From NCBI RefSeq assembly GCF_035953295.1, contig NZ_CP108370.1, forward strand, positions 124,001 through 188,000: a DNA stretch of 64,000 bases. The letters are read 5' to 3'. Below, one piece after another: positions 35,485 to 44,425 of this stretch (its first letter is position 1; every line of letters starts with the position of its first letter). The translations under genes were made by a program, and so were the position numbers. Source of the stretch: Streptomyces sp. NBC_01335. Lineage in GTDB: Bacteria > Actinomycetota > Actinomycetes > Streptomycetales > Streptomycetaceae. The notes below the pieces were generated by a model. That model was given only the letters and a program-made list of their open reading frames with translations, was not told the DNA's origin and did no database searches.

Positions 35485-37812
35485 GTGGCTCGCTTCCTCT
35501 ACCGCCTTGGCCTCGGGGCCTTCCACAGGCGCCTGCTCGTGATCGCCCTGTGGGGGCTGGTCCTGGTCGGCGCCGCCGTCGGTTCCGCCGTCGCGCCGGA
35601 GGCCGAGGACTCCGCCACCACCATGCCGGGGATCGAGTCCCAGCAGGCCTACGACCTGATGGCGAAGCGCTTCCCCGGGGCGGCCTCGGACGGGGCCACC
35701 GCCCGCATCGTCTTCGTCGCGCCGGACGGGGAGCGCGTCACCAGCGCCGCGAACCGGGCGGTCGTCGACGGGACGGTGGCCGAAGCCGCCGGTGCCGGGG
35801 CCGTCGCCTCGGCCGTGGGCCCGTTCGCCGCGGGCGCGGTGAGTGAGGACGGCGGCACCGCCTATGCGACGGTGACGTTCAAGGAGACCGCGAACGAGCT
35901 CACCGACGCGGAGAAGGCCCCCGTCCAGGACGCGATCGACGACGCCCGCGCGAGCGGGATGACCGTCGAGGTGGGCGGCGACGCGCTGGCCGGCCAGGTG
36001 GAGTCGGGTGGTCCCGCGGAAGGGATCGGCGTGCTCGTCGCCGCCGTGGTCCTGCTGATCACGTTCGGTTCGCTGGTGGCGGCCGGGCTGCCGCTGCTGA
36101 CCGCCGTCGTCGGCGTCGGCGTGTCCGTTCTGGCGATCGGTGCTCTGGCCAGTACGTTCGGCCTCTCCTCCTCGACCAGTTCGCTGGCGTCCATGCTCGG
36201 CCTCGCGGTCGGTATCGACTACGCCCTGTTCGTCGTCTCCCGCTACCGCGAGGAGCGCGGCAAGGGCCGCGGTGCCAGGGAAGCCGCCGCGACGGCGGTC
36301 GGAACGGCCGGCTCCGCGGTCGTCTTCGCCGGCCTCACCGTGATCATCGCCCTCGCGGGCCTGTTCGTCGTCGGTATTCCCACCCTGACCACCATGGGCT
36401 TCGCCGCGGCGGGAGCGGTCGCCGTCGGCATCCTGATCGCGCTCACCCTGGTCCCCGCCCTGCTCGGTTTCTGGCCGAACACCGTACTGTCGCGCCGGCT
36501 GCGCAAGGTCGCGCGGCAGGCCCGGAAGGCGGCGCTGCGCACCACTGCCCCGGGTGAGGGGCGCCGCGCCCGTCGGCACGCCGCCGCACGGGCGGCCGAT
36601 GCCGCCGTCGCCGCCGCGTCCGCCGAGGGCGTCCACGCGAAGCCGGCGGAGAACGGTGGCAGCCGCTGGGCCCGTTTCGTCACCCGCCGTCCGCTGCCGG
36701 TCCTGATCGCGTCGGTGATCGGACTGGGCGTGATCGCCCTGCCCGTGCTGGATCTGCAGCTGGGCATGCCGGGTGCCGAGTCGAAGTCCGTGGCGACCAC
36801 GGAACGCCGGGCGTACGACGCGCTGGCCGAGGGATTCGGTCCCGGCTTCAACGGTCCGCTCACCATCGTCGTGGACGCCCAGGGCGCGTCGGATCCGCAG
36901 AACGCGGTGGCGGGCATCCACGACCGCCTGGCCGGGACGCACGGCGTGGAATCGGTGTCCGCACCCCGCTTCAACGCGGCCGGTGACACCGCCGTCCTGT
37001 CGGCTGTGCCCTCCACCAGCCCGACCGACAAGGCAACCGTCGAGCTCGTCGACACCATCCGCGGCGACCGGGGCGCGATCGAGGACGGCACCGGAGCCAC
37101 CTTCGAGGTGACCGGGACGACCGCGCTCAACATCGACGTCGCCCAGAAGATCCAGGACGCCCTCGTTCCCTATCTGATCCTCATCGTGGGTCTCGCCCTG
37201 CTCCTGCTGATGATGGTCTTCCGCTCGGTGCTCGTCCCCCTGAAGGCCACGCTCGGTTTCCTCCTGTCGGTGCTGGCCGCGCTGGGTGCCGTGGTGGCCG
37301 TCTTCCAGTGGGGCTGGGCCGCGGATCTGCTCGGCGTGGAGCAGGCCGGACCGATCATGAGCATGATGCCGATCTTCCTGGTGGGCATCGTCTTCGGCCT
37401 CGCGATGGACTACGAGGTCTTCCTCGTCTCGCGTATCCGCGAGTCCCACGTGCGCGGCGAGAGCCCGAAGCAGGCCGTGGTCAGTGGTTTCCGCGCCAGC
37501 GGGAGGGTGGTCGTCGCCGCCGCGCTGATCATGATGTCGGTCTTCGCGGGCTTCGTGACCGCCGACGAGTCGATGGTCAAGACGATCGGGTTCGGTCTGG
37601 CGATCGCCGTGCTCTTCGACGCCCTCGTCGTCCGGATGGCCTTCGTACCCGCGGTCCTCGCGCTCCTCGGGCACTGGGCCTGGTGGCTGCCGAAGCCGCT
37701 GGCCAGGATCCTGCCGAAGGTCGACGTGGAAGGCGAGAAGCTCTCCGCACCGGCCGAGGCGGCGGAAGCCGGGTCCGGGACGTCCTCGGAGCGGGAACCC
37801 GCCGGAGTCTGA
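35485..37812 (+). CDS. MMPL-family transporter
   Basis: A 775-residue RND-superfamily membrane protein with 12 predicted helices. It has a first-half extracytoplasmic loop (about 40-175), helices 2-6 with ASMLGLAVGIDYALFVVSRYREE (the proton-relay Asp-Tyr region), a second loop (about 410-560), and helices 8-12 with MMPIFLVGIVFGLAMDYEVFLVSRIRE. A linker rich in Ala/Arg (about 330-390) is cytosolic. MMPL proteins export lipids, siderophores or drugs. GTG 35485 follows GGAAGG. A hairpin and two-component system follow on the same strand, suggesting a regulated envelope exporter. Confidence 0.93.
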   Translation: MARFLYRLGLGAFHRRLLVIALWGLVLVGAAVGSAVAPEAEDSATTMPGIESQQAYDLMAKRFPGAASDGATARIVFVAPDGERVTSAANRAVVDGTVAEAAGAGAVASAVGPFAAGAVSEDGGTAYATVTFKETANELTDAEKAPVQDAIDDARASGMTVEVGGDALAGQVESGGPAEGIGVLVAAVVLLITFGSLVAAGLPLLTAVVGVGVSVLAIGALASTFGLSSSTSSLASMLGLAVGIDYALFVVSRYREERGKGRGAREAAATAVGTAGSAVVFAGLTVIIALAGLFVVGIPTLTTMGFAAAGAVAVGILIALTLVPALLGFWPNTVLSRRLRKVARQARKAALRTTAPGEGRRARRHAAARAADAAVAAASAEGVHAKPAENGGSRWARFVTRRPLPVLIASVIGLGVIALPVLDLQLGMPGAESKSVATTERRAYDALAEGFGPGFNGPLTIVVDAQGASDPQNAVAGIHDRLAGTHGVESVSAPRFNAAGDTAVLSAVPSTSPTDKATVELVDTIRGDRGAIEDGTGATFEVTGTTALNIDVAQKIQDALVPYLILIVGLALLLLMMVFRSVLVPLKATLGFLLSVLAALGAVVAVFQWGWAADLLGVEQAGPIMSMMPIFLVGIVFGLAMDYEVFLVSRIRESHVRGESPKQAVVSGFRASGRVVVAAALIMMSVFAGFVTADESMVKTIGFGLAIAVLFDALVVRMAFVPAVLALLGHWAWWLPKPLARILPKVDVEGEKLSAPAEAAEAGSGTSSEREPAGV

Positions 37813-37837
37813 GGCGGGCGGAAGGGCCGTATCGGCT

Positions 37838-37875
37838 GCGGGCTGCCCGGGTCCCCCGCGACACGGGCAGCCCGC
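37838..37875 (+). terminator. Hairpin between MMPL and histidine kinase genes
   Basis: Perfect 12-bp arms (GCGGGCTGCCCG at 37838-37849, complement at 37864-37875) with a 14-nt loop, 25 nt after the MMPL stop. May end or reduce readthrough into the kinase. Confidence 0.7.
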
Positions 37876-37902
37876 TCGCGACCGCGATCGAGGGAGATCA
37901 TC

Positions 37903-39192
37903 ATGGGACGGACAGCCCGAAGGAGGCCGCTGATGGAGGCTCGGCCTCTCGTCACGCGCTGGGCGGAGTTCGTGCGGCGGCGCACCGTGGTCGCCGATGC
38001 CGCCCTCGCGCTCTGCCTGTTCGCGGTGACGGTCGCCGCCGGTGTCCCCACCAGCACGCACCCGGACGACGGCAGCCAGTGGATCTGGGGCGCGGTGCTC
38101 GGCGGCGTGGGCAGCCTGGCCCTGCCGGCCCACCGCCGGTACCCGCGTGGCACGGTCGTGGTCACCGCCGTGTGCGCGGCCGTGGCCACGTCCCTGGGGT
38201 TCCTGCTGACGCCGCTGGTCCTCGGTCAGCTGATGGTGGCCCTGTACTGGTTCGCGCGGGACGGGGACCGGCACGAGGCCCTCCGGTGGGCGGCCGGAGT
38301 CACCGTGCTGCTGGTGGCCGTGTCGCTGCTGGAGGACACGGCGAACTACTCCTTCGTGCTCCAGACCGTCAATCCGGTCGCATGGCTGCTGCTGATGCCG
38401 TACATGGGAGGCGCCGTCCAGTTGCGCCGGGCGTACCTCGAAGCGGTGGAGGCGCGGGCCGTGTTCGCGGAGCGGACCCGCGAGGAGGAGGCCAGGCACC
38501 GGGTGGACGAGGAACGCATCCGCATCGCCCGCGACCTGCACGACGTCGTCGCCCACCACATGACGCTGGCGAACGCGCAGGCGGGTACCGCCGCGTATCT
38601 CGCCCGCCGCAACCCGGACCCGCGGGTCGCCCGCGTTCTCGACGATCTCGCGGGCACCACGTCGGCCGCGCTGCGCGAGCTCAAGGCGACGGTGGCGGTG
38701 CTCAGGGAGGCAGGTGACACCGATTCGCCCCTCGACCCGGCCCCGGGTCTGGCGGATCTGCCCGCTCTCGCGGAGTCGTTCGCGGCGACGGGGCTCCGGG
38801 TGGCCCTGCGCGCCGAGGGGCAGCCGCTCCCGGTCTCGTCCGGGGTCGGCCTCACCGCGTACCGGATCGTCCAGGAAGCGCTGACCAACGCGGCGAAACA
38901 CGCGCACACCGACGCGGCTACCGTGACCTTGCGCTACCACCGCGACCGCGTCGTCGTGACCGTCACCGACGACGGCCCCACCGGAGCCCACGACGCGGCG
39001 GGCCCGGAAGAACCGGCCGGGGCGCCTTCGGGGTTCGGACTGCTCGGCATGCGCGAGCGAGCGCAGCTCGTCGGCGGCACCCTGACCGCGGGGCGCCGGG
39101 GAACCGGCTTCTCGGTGGTGGCGGAACTCCCTCTGCTGCCGGGCGAGCTGAGCGCGAACGGCCCTTCTCCCGAACAGGAACCCACCACGTGA
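37903..39192 (+). CDS. NarL-type sensor histidine kinase
   Basis: A 429-residue membrane kinase: four or five hydrophobic helices (about 35-175), then a HisKA_3 dimerisation domain with H-box [28 protein letters not shown] (phosphoacceptor His in DLHD), N-box [18 protein letters not shown] and G-box [17 protein letters not shown]. There is no large extracellular sensor, so it may sense membrane state. ATG 37903 follows GAGGGAG. The 3' end overlaps the response regulator start by 4 nt (GTGA), so the pair is translationally coupled. Position beside the MMPL transporter suggests it controls that gene. Confidence 0.93.
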   Translation: MGRTARRRPLMEARPLVTRWAEFVRRRTVVADAALALCLFAVTVAAGVPTSTHPDDGSQWIWGAVLGGVGSLALPAHRRYPRGTVVVTAVCAAVATSLGFLLTPLVLGQLMVALYWFARDGDRHEALRWAAGVTVLLVAVSLLEDTANYSFVLQTVNPVAWLLLMPYMGGAVQLRRAYLEAVEARAVFAERTREEEARHRVDEERIRIARDLHDVVAHHMTLANAQAGTAAYLARRNPDPRVARVLDDLAGTTSAALRELKATVAVLREAGDTDSPLDPAPGLADLPALAESFAATGLRVALRAEGQPLPVSSGVGLTAYRIVQEALTNAAKHAHTDAATVTLRYHRDRVVVTVTDDGPTGAHDAAGPEEPAGAPSGFGLLGMRERAQLVGGTLTAGRRGTGFSVVAELPLLPGELSANGPSPEQEPTT

Positions 39193-39857
39193 CCTGCACC
39201 GTACTGCTGGCTGACGACCAGGGCCTGCTGCGCGCGACGTTCCGCATGCTCATCGACTCCACCGACGACCTCGTGGTCGTCGCCGAGGCGTCGGACGGCG
39301 CGGCAGCCGTCGGGGCGGTGCGCGCGCATCGCCCCGACGTGGTCCTGATGGACATCCGCATGCCGGGAACCGACGGGCTGGCGGCCACCGAGGCCATCTG
39401 CTCCGACCCGGATCTGGCCCCGACCCGGGTCCTGATCCTGACCACCTTCGAGACCGACGAGTACGTGGCCCGGGCACTGCGCGCCGGGGCGAGCGGGTTC
39501 CTCGGGAAGGACGCGGACCCCGACACCCTGCTCGACGCGATCAGGACCGTGGCCGCGGGAGAGGCGCTCCTGTCACCGATGGCGACCCGCTCACTGATCG
39601 CCTCGTTCGTCGGTACGCCGCCGCCCATGCCGCCCGCCGACGCGGACGCGCTGGCGGGGCTCACTCCGCGGGAGAGGGAGGTGGCGGTGCTGGTCGCCGA
39701 GGGGCTCTCCAACCACGAGATCGCCGACCGTCTCGTGCTGAGCCCGCTGACCGTACGCACCCACGTGCATCGCACGCTCGCGAAGACGCACTCCCGCGAC
39801 CGGGCGCAGCTCGTCGCTCTCGCCTACCGTACGGGGCTGGTCCGGCCGCCCACGTGA
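39189..39857 (+). CDS. LuxR/NarL-family response regulator
   Basis: A 222-residue response regulator: receiver domain (1-120) with acidic pocket LADDQ, phosphoacceptor Asp in [18 protein letters not shown], Thr in LILTTFE and Lys in FLGKDA; then a LuxR-type helix-turn-helix ([56 protein letters not shown]). GTG 39189 overlaps the kinase stop. Partner is clearly the upstream kinase. Confidence 0.95.
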   Translation: MTCTVLLADDQGLLRATFRMLIDSTDDLVVVAEASDGAAAVGAVRAHRPDVVLMDIRMPGTDGLAATEAICSDPDLAPTRVLILTTFETDEYVARALRAGASGFLGKDADPDTLLDAIRTVAAGEALLSPMATRSLIASFVGTPPPMPPADADALAGLTPREREVAVLVAEGLSNHEIADRLVLSPLTVRTHVHRTLAKTHSRDRAQLVALAYRTGLVRPPT

Positions 39858-39942
39858 CCCGGCGCCGGTTCTCCCGGCACCGGGCTCCGGGCCGTGTCCG
39901 ACCATGCCCGTCGGGCGGGCGGTGTCCGGCACGGCCCGGGGG

Positions 39943-41118
39943 TCAGCGCTTCACGGCGCGCAGGACCACGAACTTCGGGTCGCCCGCGACGGTGGTGCAG
40001 TTGCCGAAGATCCGGCGCAGCTGCGTGTGGTACCCGAGGTGCCGGTTGCCGACGACCCACAGCTCGCCGCCCTGCCGCAGTGCGGTGCGCGCGCCGAGGA
40101 ACATGTTCCGCGCGGTGGCGTCGGTGGTGGCCAGGTGGGAGTGGAACGGCGGGTTGGTCAGGACCAGGTCCACGCTGCCGGGTTCGACGTCCGCCAGGGT
40201 GTCACCGACGAGGAACGACGCCTCACGGCCCGGTTCCGTACCGGCCCGGAAGGTCTCCTCGGCGGAGGCGACGGCCTGGTACGACTCGTCGGTGAAGATG
40301 ACGGAGGCGTCCGGGTTGGCGAGGGCCGCCGCGAGGCCGACGACTCCGTTGCCGCAGCCGAGGTCGACGACCCGGTCGGGGCCGGAGCGCGTGGGCAGGT
40401 GCTTCAGGAAGAAGCGGGTGCCGATGTCGAGCCGCTCGGCGCAGAAGATGCCGGCGTGGTTGACGACCGTACGGCCTGCGGCGGTGCCGATGTCGGTGGG
40501 GAGCTCGTACCGCAGCGGCCAGGGGCTGGGCGTGCGGGACAGGGCCGGGTCGGGGGTCGAGAAGATCAGCCGGGCCTTGCGGACCGCGAGCGAGGTGCGG
40601 GTCGGGCCGACGATGCGCTCGAAGAGCTTGAGCGTGGAGGTGTGGATCTCCTTGACCATGCCCGCGCCGATGACCACGGTGCCCTCGTGGAGGGAGGGCG
40701 CGAGGCGGTGGAGCTGGTCCTCCAGGAACGCGAGGCTCTTGGGTACGCGTACGAGCAGGACGTCGATCCGGTCCGGCGGGGTGTCGCGCGACGACAACAG
40801 GCGCACAGTTTCGGGCTCGACGCCGTTGCGGGCGAGGTTCGCACGGGTGGCGCACTGCGCCAGGTAGGAGTCGGAGATCTGTACGGGCCGGTGCCCGGCC
40901 AGCACCGTGGAGAGGGCGCCCCAGCGATCGCCCACCACCACGACGGTGCCGGAGAGGTCCACCGGCCCGGCGGGTCCGGCGGCACCGGGCTCCGCCGGTC
41001 CCTCCAGCCTGGAGAGGAGGTACTCGTCGGCCGCGTCCCAGGCGCGGAAGGGGTCGCGCGGGTGCTCGGGAAAACGGGCCAGGTCGACGGGGCCCTGTGA
41101 CGTCGTCAAACAGTTCAT
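39943..41118 (-). CDS. RlmG/RsmC-like rRNA methyltransferase
   Basis: A 391-residue protein with a duplicated methyltransferase fold. The N-terminal half (SGTVVVVGDRWGALSTVLAG...) is a degenerate copy. The C-terminal half holds the SAM motif VVDLGCGNGVVGLAAALANPDASVIFTDES and the substrate-base motif LTNPPFHSH, as in the N2-guanine methyltransferases RlmG and RsmC, which act on 23S or 16S rRNA. Which rRNA cannot be told from sequence alone. ATG 41118; single gene. Confidence 0.9.
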   Translation of the reverse strand: MNCLTTSQGPVDLARFPEHPRDPFRAWDAADEYLLSRLEGPAEPGAAGPAGPVDLSGTVVVVGDRWGALSTVLAGHRPVQISDSYLAQCATRANLARNGVEPETVRLLSSRDTPPDRIDVLLVRVPKSLAFLEDQLHRLAPSLHEGTVVIGAGMVKEIHTSTLKLFERIVGPTRTSLAVRKARLIFSTPDPALSRTPSPWPLRYELPTDIGTAAGRTVVNHAGIFCAERLDIGTRFFLKHLPTRSGPDRVVDLGCGNGVVGLAAALANPDASVIFTDESYQAVASAEETFRAGTEPGREASFLVGDTLADVEPGSVDLVLTNPPFHSHLATTDATARNMFLGARTALRQGGELWVVGNRHLGYHTQLRRIFGNCTTVAGDPKFVVLRAVKR

Positions 41119-41189
41119 TGTGCGTTCAGGCTAACCCGGGCGGGAGTACCCGCCGTGACGAGCACGCCCGCTCCGGGGGCCCGGCGGCC

Positions 41190-41414
41190 TCAGGGGAGTC
41201 GCTTGTCGATGGCCGAACGCCCTTCCTCGGCGATTTTGCGCCGGGCCCATTCGAGACTCTCCGGCGTCACGTCCCGGCCCGAGGCGAGGACCAGGTCCTC
41301 GGCACTGGGACGGTCGCTCGCCCCGGTGTGGAGCAGCCGGTCCGGCGTGACCTCTTCCGGGGTGATCGCCTGCGCGTCACGCGTGAGGTATATGGATTCG
41401 GGATCTTGGCTCAT
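41190..41414 (-). CDS. Small conserved hypothetical protein
   Basis: 74 residues, MSQDPESIYLTRDAQAITPEEVTPDRLLHTGASDRP...LEWARRKIAEEGRSAIDKRLP; soluble, with an unstructured start and a C-terminal helix. ATG 41414 is well supported by GGAGG 4 nt upstream. No recognised domain. It may be a small protein conserved in streptomycetes; expression context is unclear, as it sits alone behind the methyltransferase. Confidence 0.7.
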   Translation of the reverse strand: MSQDPESIYLTRDAQAITPEEVTPDRLLHTGASDRPSAEDLVLASGRDVTPESLEWARRKIAEEGRSAIDKRLP

Positions 41415-41728
41415 GCCGCCTCCTCGTCGTCCTTTCGGCAATTCTCGCGCCGCGACGCGGCACGCGCATCCGGCCGCGACGCACTCGTGTCCTGGGCCCT
41501 CGCCGGGACGGTTGGGGCCTTCGCCGGGACGCCCGATGCGGGAGTGGCCAGTGGGACCGATCCCCACTTGACCTGCACATGACCGTCACTTTCTGTTCAT
41601 GCATCGGGTACGGCGCGCATGGAAGGCTGCCGGGCAGATCGCACTTCACATGACTGCCGCGCCCCCTTCCTCCCCCACGATCCAGAGGGTGGCCGCAGCC
41701 CTTTCGCGTCCCGGAGAGGACACCCCAC
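41415..41728. other. Divergent intergenic region (small hypothetical / endonuclease)
   Basis: 314 nt with no gene. Contains a PHO-box-like array (41562-41605) and, before the endonuclease ATG, a GGAGAGGA ribosome site. Confidence 0.5.
41562..41605 (+). promoter_or_regulatory. PHO-box-like 11-nt repeat array upstream of endonuclease I
   Basis: Four units in 11-nt phase: CCCCACTTGAC, CTGCACATGAC, CGTCACTTTCT and GTTCATGCATC. Each has CA at positions 4-5; the last two match the PhoP direct-repeat pattern best. It ends 123 nt before the endonuclease ATG. Weaker than the array at 15361. Confidence 0.4.
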
Positions 41729-42553
41729 ATGTCCCGTCGCCCAAGAATCTACGCGCGTCCACTCGTGGCCGCCCTCGCCGCCGTCACCGTTCTCACCGGC
41801 ACCGCCGCGGCCACTCCGGGCAAGGACGCCCCGGCGCCCGTCGCCCCGGCCACCGCGTCCGCCACCCTGGACGACACCTACTACGCGGGTGCCCTCGGCA
41901 AGTCCGGCACCGCCCTCAAGGCGGCCCTGCACACGATCATCAAGAGCCAGACCAAGGTCTCGTACAGCCAGGTCTGGGAGGCGCTCAAGGACACCGACGA
42001 GGACCCCGCCAACCCCGGCAACGTCATCCTGCTGTACACCGGCGAGTCCCGGCCCGAGGACGACAACGGCGGAAACGTCGGCCAGTGGAACCGCGAGCAC
42101 GTCTGGGCCAAGTCGCACGGCGACTTCGGTACGGCGACGGGCCCCGGCACCGATCTGCACCATCTGCGGCCGGCCGACGTCCAGGTCAACTCCATCCGGG
42201 ACAACAAGGACTTCGACAACGGCGGCAGCGTGGTGTCGGGCGCTCCGGGCAACTACACCGACGCCGACTCCTTCGAGCCGCGCGACGCGGACAAGGGCGA
42301 CGTCGCGCGGATGATCCTCTACATGGCGGTGCGCTACGAGGGCGACGACGCGTGGGCCGACCTGGAGCCCAACGAGAAGGTGAACAACGGCTCGGCGCCG
42401 TACATCGGCAAGCTCTCCGTACTGAAGGAGTGGAGCCAGGAGGACCCGCCGAGCGCCTTCGAGAAGAACCGCAACGAGGTCATCTACGCCCAGTACCAGC
42501 ACAACCGGAACCCGTTCATCGACCACCCGGAGTGGGTCGAGTCGATCTGGTAG
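41729..42553 (+). CDS. Secreted endonuclease I (EndA/NucM family)
   Basis: A 274-residue secreted nuclease: signal peptide (about 1-28, cleavage AAA-TP), then the endonuclease I domain with REHVWAKSHGDF (HNH-type His general base), TDLHHLRPADVQVNSIRDNKDFD (metal-binding Asn/His) and a C-terminal NRNPFIDHPEWVESIW. Non-specific cleavage of DNA (and possibly RNA) outside the cell is expected, supplying nucleotides or phosphate. ATG 41729 follows GGAGAGGA. The PHO-like array upstream fits this role. Confidence 0.93.
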   Translation: MSRRPRIYARPLVAALAAVTVLTGTAAATPGKDAPAPVAPATASATLDDTYYAGALGKSGTALKAALHTIIKSQTKVSYSQVWEALKDTDEDPANPGNVILLYTGESRPEDDNGGNVGQWNREHVWAKSHGDFGTATGPGTDLHHLRPADVQVNSIRDNKDFDNGGSVVSGAPGNYTDADSFEPRDADKGDVARMILYMAVRYEGDDAWADLEPNEKVNNGSAPYIGKLSVLKEWSQEDPPSAFEKNRNEVIYAQYQHNRNPFIDHPEWVESIW

Positions 42554-42622
42554 GGCCGTCGATCCGGTGGACCCTTCGATCCGGTGGACCCGGAGCACGG
42601 CCGGACGGCGGGCCGTCGTCGT

Positions 42623-44170
42623 TCAGGACCGCCGTCCGTCGGCCTCCCGGGCGCACCGCGCGACGGCCTCGGCACGCGACGGGAAGCTCGGCGGATCCGC
42701 GAGCGACTGATCCACGAGCGGCGGGTCCACGAGCGGCGGATCGCCGTCCGGCGGGGCGTCATCACCGCCGGACGGGCCGTCACCGCCGGACGGGCCGCCA
42801 CCGCCGGACGGGCCGCCACCGCCGGACGCGGCGCCGTCACCACCGGACGGGGCGCCTTCGCCGCCGGGCGGCGGGGCGCTCAGCCGACCGGCCGGGTCGG
42901 CGAGGGCCACGTGGTGGCCGGCCCGCTCCAGCCGGGCCAGCCCCTGGCGGAGCATCGCGTACGCCACCGGCTCGATCCCGTTCACCTGCCGCAGGTCCAG
43001 CACCACGGACGGTGCGCCCCCGGAGCCGGCCTCGTCGAGTCCGTAGAGCACGCGTTCGGCCGCGGTGAAGTCCAGCGACCCCTGCGCGGCCACGACCGCG
43101 ACGCGCCCCTTCTCCCCCGGACCGCTGCCGGGCGGCGGGTCCTCCCCCGTGGTGACGAGCGTGACGGTGGAGCCGGGCAGCGCGGGGTTGAGCATCAGAT
43201 GGAGCCCGAGGCGCTCCGAGAGGGCGGCGAAGGCGGACCGGCCGCGCACGGAGGTCCCGGCGGCGTCGAGCGGCGGGCTGTAGGAGGCGAGCCCGAACCG
43301 TGCGGGACCGGCGGCGATCAGACCGCCCGACACCCCGCTCTTGGCCGGCAGCCCCACCCGCAGCAGCCACTCCCCCGACGCGTCGTACATCCCGCAGGTC
43401 GCCATGACGGCCAGCACCCGGGCCGCGACCTCCTCGGTCACCACCCGGTCGCCGGTCACGGGGTTGACGCCGCCGTGGGCCAGGGTGGCCGCCATGACCG
43501 CGAGGTCCACGGCGGTCACCCGCACCGCGCACTGGCGGAAGTACGTCTCGGTGGCGGTGACGGGGTCGACGGGGAGCCGGCCCGCGCTGCGGATGAGGTA
43601 GGCGAGCGCCCGGTTGCGGTCGCCCGTCTCGGACTCGGAGCGGTACACCGCTTCGTCCACGTCCAGGGCCCGTCCCGCGAACCGGCCCAGGAACGCCAGG
43701 ATGCGCTCGAACCGCGGACGGTCCGGGGAGTCGGGAACCAGCGAAGAGGCCACCAGGGCGCCCGCGTTGACCATGGCGTTGGCGGGGCGGCCGGTTCCGT
43801 GCTCCAGGTTGATGGCGTTGAACGCCTCACCGCTGGGCTCCGCGCTGACCCAGGCGGACACCTCGTCCAGCCCCAGTTCGGCCAGCGCCAGGGCATAGAC
43901 GTAGGGTTTGGAGACGGACTGCACGGTGAACGGCGTGCGCGCCTCGCCCGCGCTGTAGAGGTGCCCGTCCATGCTGACCAGCGCGAGACCGAAGGCGTCC
44001 GGGTCGGCCCGGGTCAACTCGGGTATGTACGAAGCCACTTCGCCGTACCGGACCCCGGCGAACCGGGCACGCAGCTCACCGAGCGCGGCGGTCACCGCCC
44101 CGGCCGCGCCCACACCCGCACCGTCGGAGGGGAACGGCACTCCGGACGGCTCCGCACCGGAGGCGCTCAC
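42623..44170 (-). CDS. glsA: Glutaminase A fused to a STAS domain
   Basis: A 515-residue protein starting at GTG 44170. The glutaminase domain (about 25-330) has the serine-dependent motif QSVSKPYVYALAL (Ser85, Lys88), NAMVNAGAL, a Tyr-rich ETYFRQCAV and PAKSGVSGGL; it hydrolyses glutamine to glutamate and ammonia. A STAS domain (about 360-455; VAVVAAQGSLDFTAAERVLYGL...VVLDLRQVNGIEPVAYAMLR) follows, suggesting control by phosphorylation or partner binding. The tail (about 460-515) is Gly/Ser/Asp/Pro-rich with GGxGPSGG repeats. The GTG overlaps the stop of a 28-codon leader, which supports this start. Confidence 0.85.
   Translation of the reverse strand: MSASGAEPSGVPFPSDGAGVGAAGAVTAALGELRARFAGVRYGEVASYIPELTRADPDAFGLALVSMDGHLYSAGEARTPFTVQSVSKPYVYALALAELGLDEVSAWVSAEPSGEAFNAINLEHGTGRPANAMVNAGALVASSLVPDSPDRPRFERILAFLGRFAGRALDVDEAVYRSESETGDRNRALAYLIRSAGRLPVDPVTATETYFRQCAVRVTAVDLAVMAATLAHGGVNPVTGDRVVTEEVAARVLAVMATCGMYDASGEWLLRVGLPAKSGVSGGLIAAGPARFGLASYSPPLDAAGTSVRGRSAFAALSERLGLHLMLNPALPGSTVTLVTTGEDPPPGSGPGEKGRVAVVAAQGSLDFTAAERVLYGLDEAGSGGAPSVVLDLRQVNGIEPVAYAMLRQGLARLERAGHHVALADPAGRLSAPPPGGEGAPSGGDGAASGGGGPSGGGGPSGGDGPSGGDDAPPDGDPPLVDPPLVDQSLADPPSFPSRAEAVARCAREADGRRS
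42700..42880 (-). repeat. Tandem repeat coding the Gly-rich tail of the glutaminase
   Basis: Repeated units close to CACCGCCGGACGGGCCGTCA/CACCGCCGGACGGGCCGCCA on the plus strand encode GGxGPSGG on the minus strand, with in-frame 15-bp steps, followed by duplicated DPPLV units. Such arrays can change copy number by slippage without breaking the frame. Confidence 0.7.
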
Positions 44171-44253
44171 CGGTCCCCGCCGGTCGCTCCCGACCGGCCC
44201 CCGGCGCCACCCGCGTCCGCGGTCCCGGACATCCACACGGCAAGGGCGGACAT
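44167..44253 (-). CDS. 28-residue leader peptide coupled to glutaminase
   Basis: ATG 44253 has a strong ribosome site (GGGAGG, 7 nt upstream) and encodes 28 residues beginning MSALAVWMSGTADAGG. Its TGA overlaps the glutaminase GTG (GTGA), the arrangement of translationally coupled genes. The peptide is Gly/Ala-rich, has no known domain and is not a run of one amino acid, so classic attenuation is not obvious. The glutaminase itself has a weaker ribosome site, so translation of the leader may control it. Confidence 0.5.
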   Translation of the reverse strand: MSALAVWMSGTADAGGAGGRSGATGGDR

Positions 44254-44425
44254 ACGACTACCTCCCGAACCCCCGGAGCACGACACCGGCTAATTGGCTC
44301 ATATTAGGATCAAAAGGTATGAATTGACTCGTCGGGCCATCCGTCCCCAGGTACGGGGAACGGCCCGGGCCCGCCGGGACACCGCGCCGGGCCCTCCACC
44401 GGAATCGAACCCCTGGGAGGGAACG

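Noticed and set aside
35287..38991. A 1234-codon antisense frame opposite the MMPL exporter and histidine kinase
   Set aside because: It is rich in Gly, Arg, His, Asp and Glu, has no domain and mirrors the GC3 bias of the real sense genes. Its length is a known artefact of high-GC genomes.
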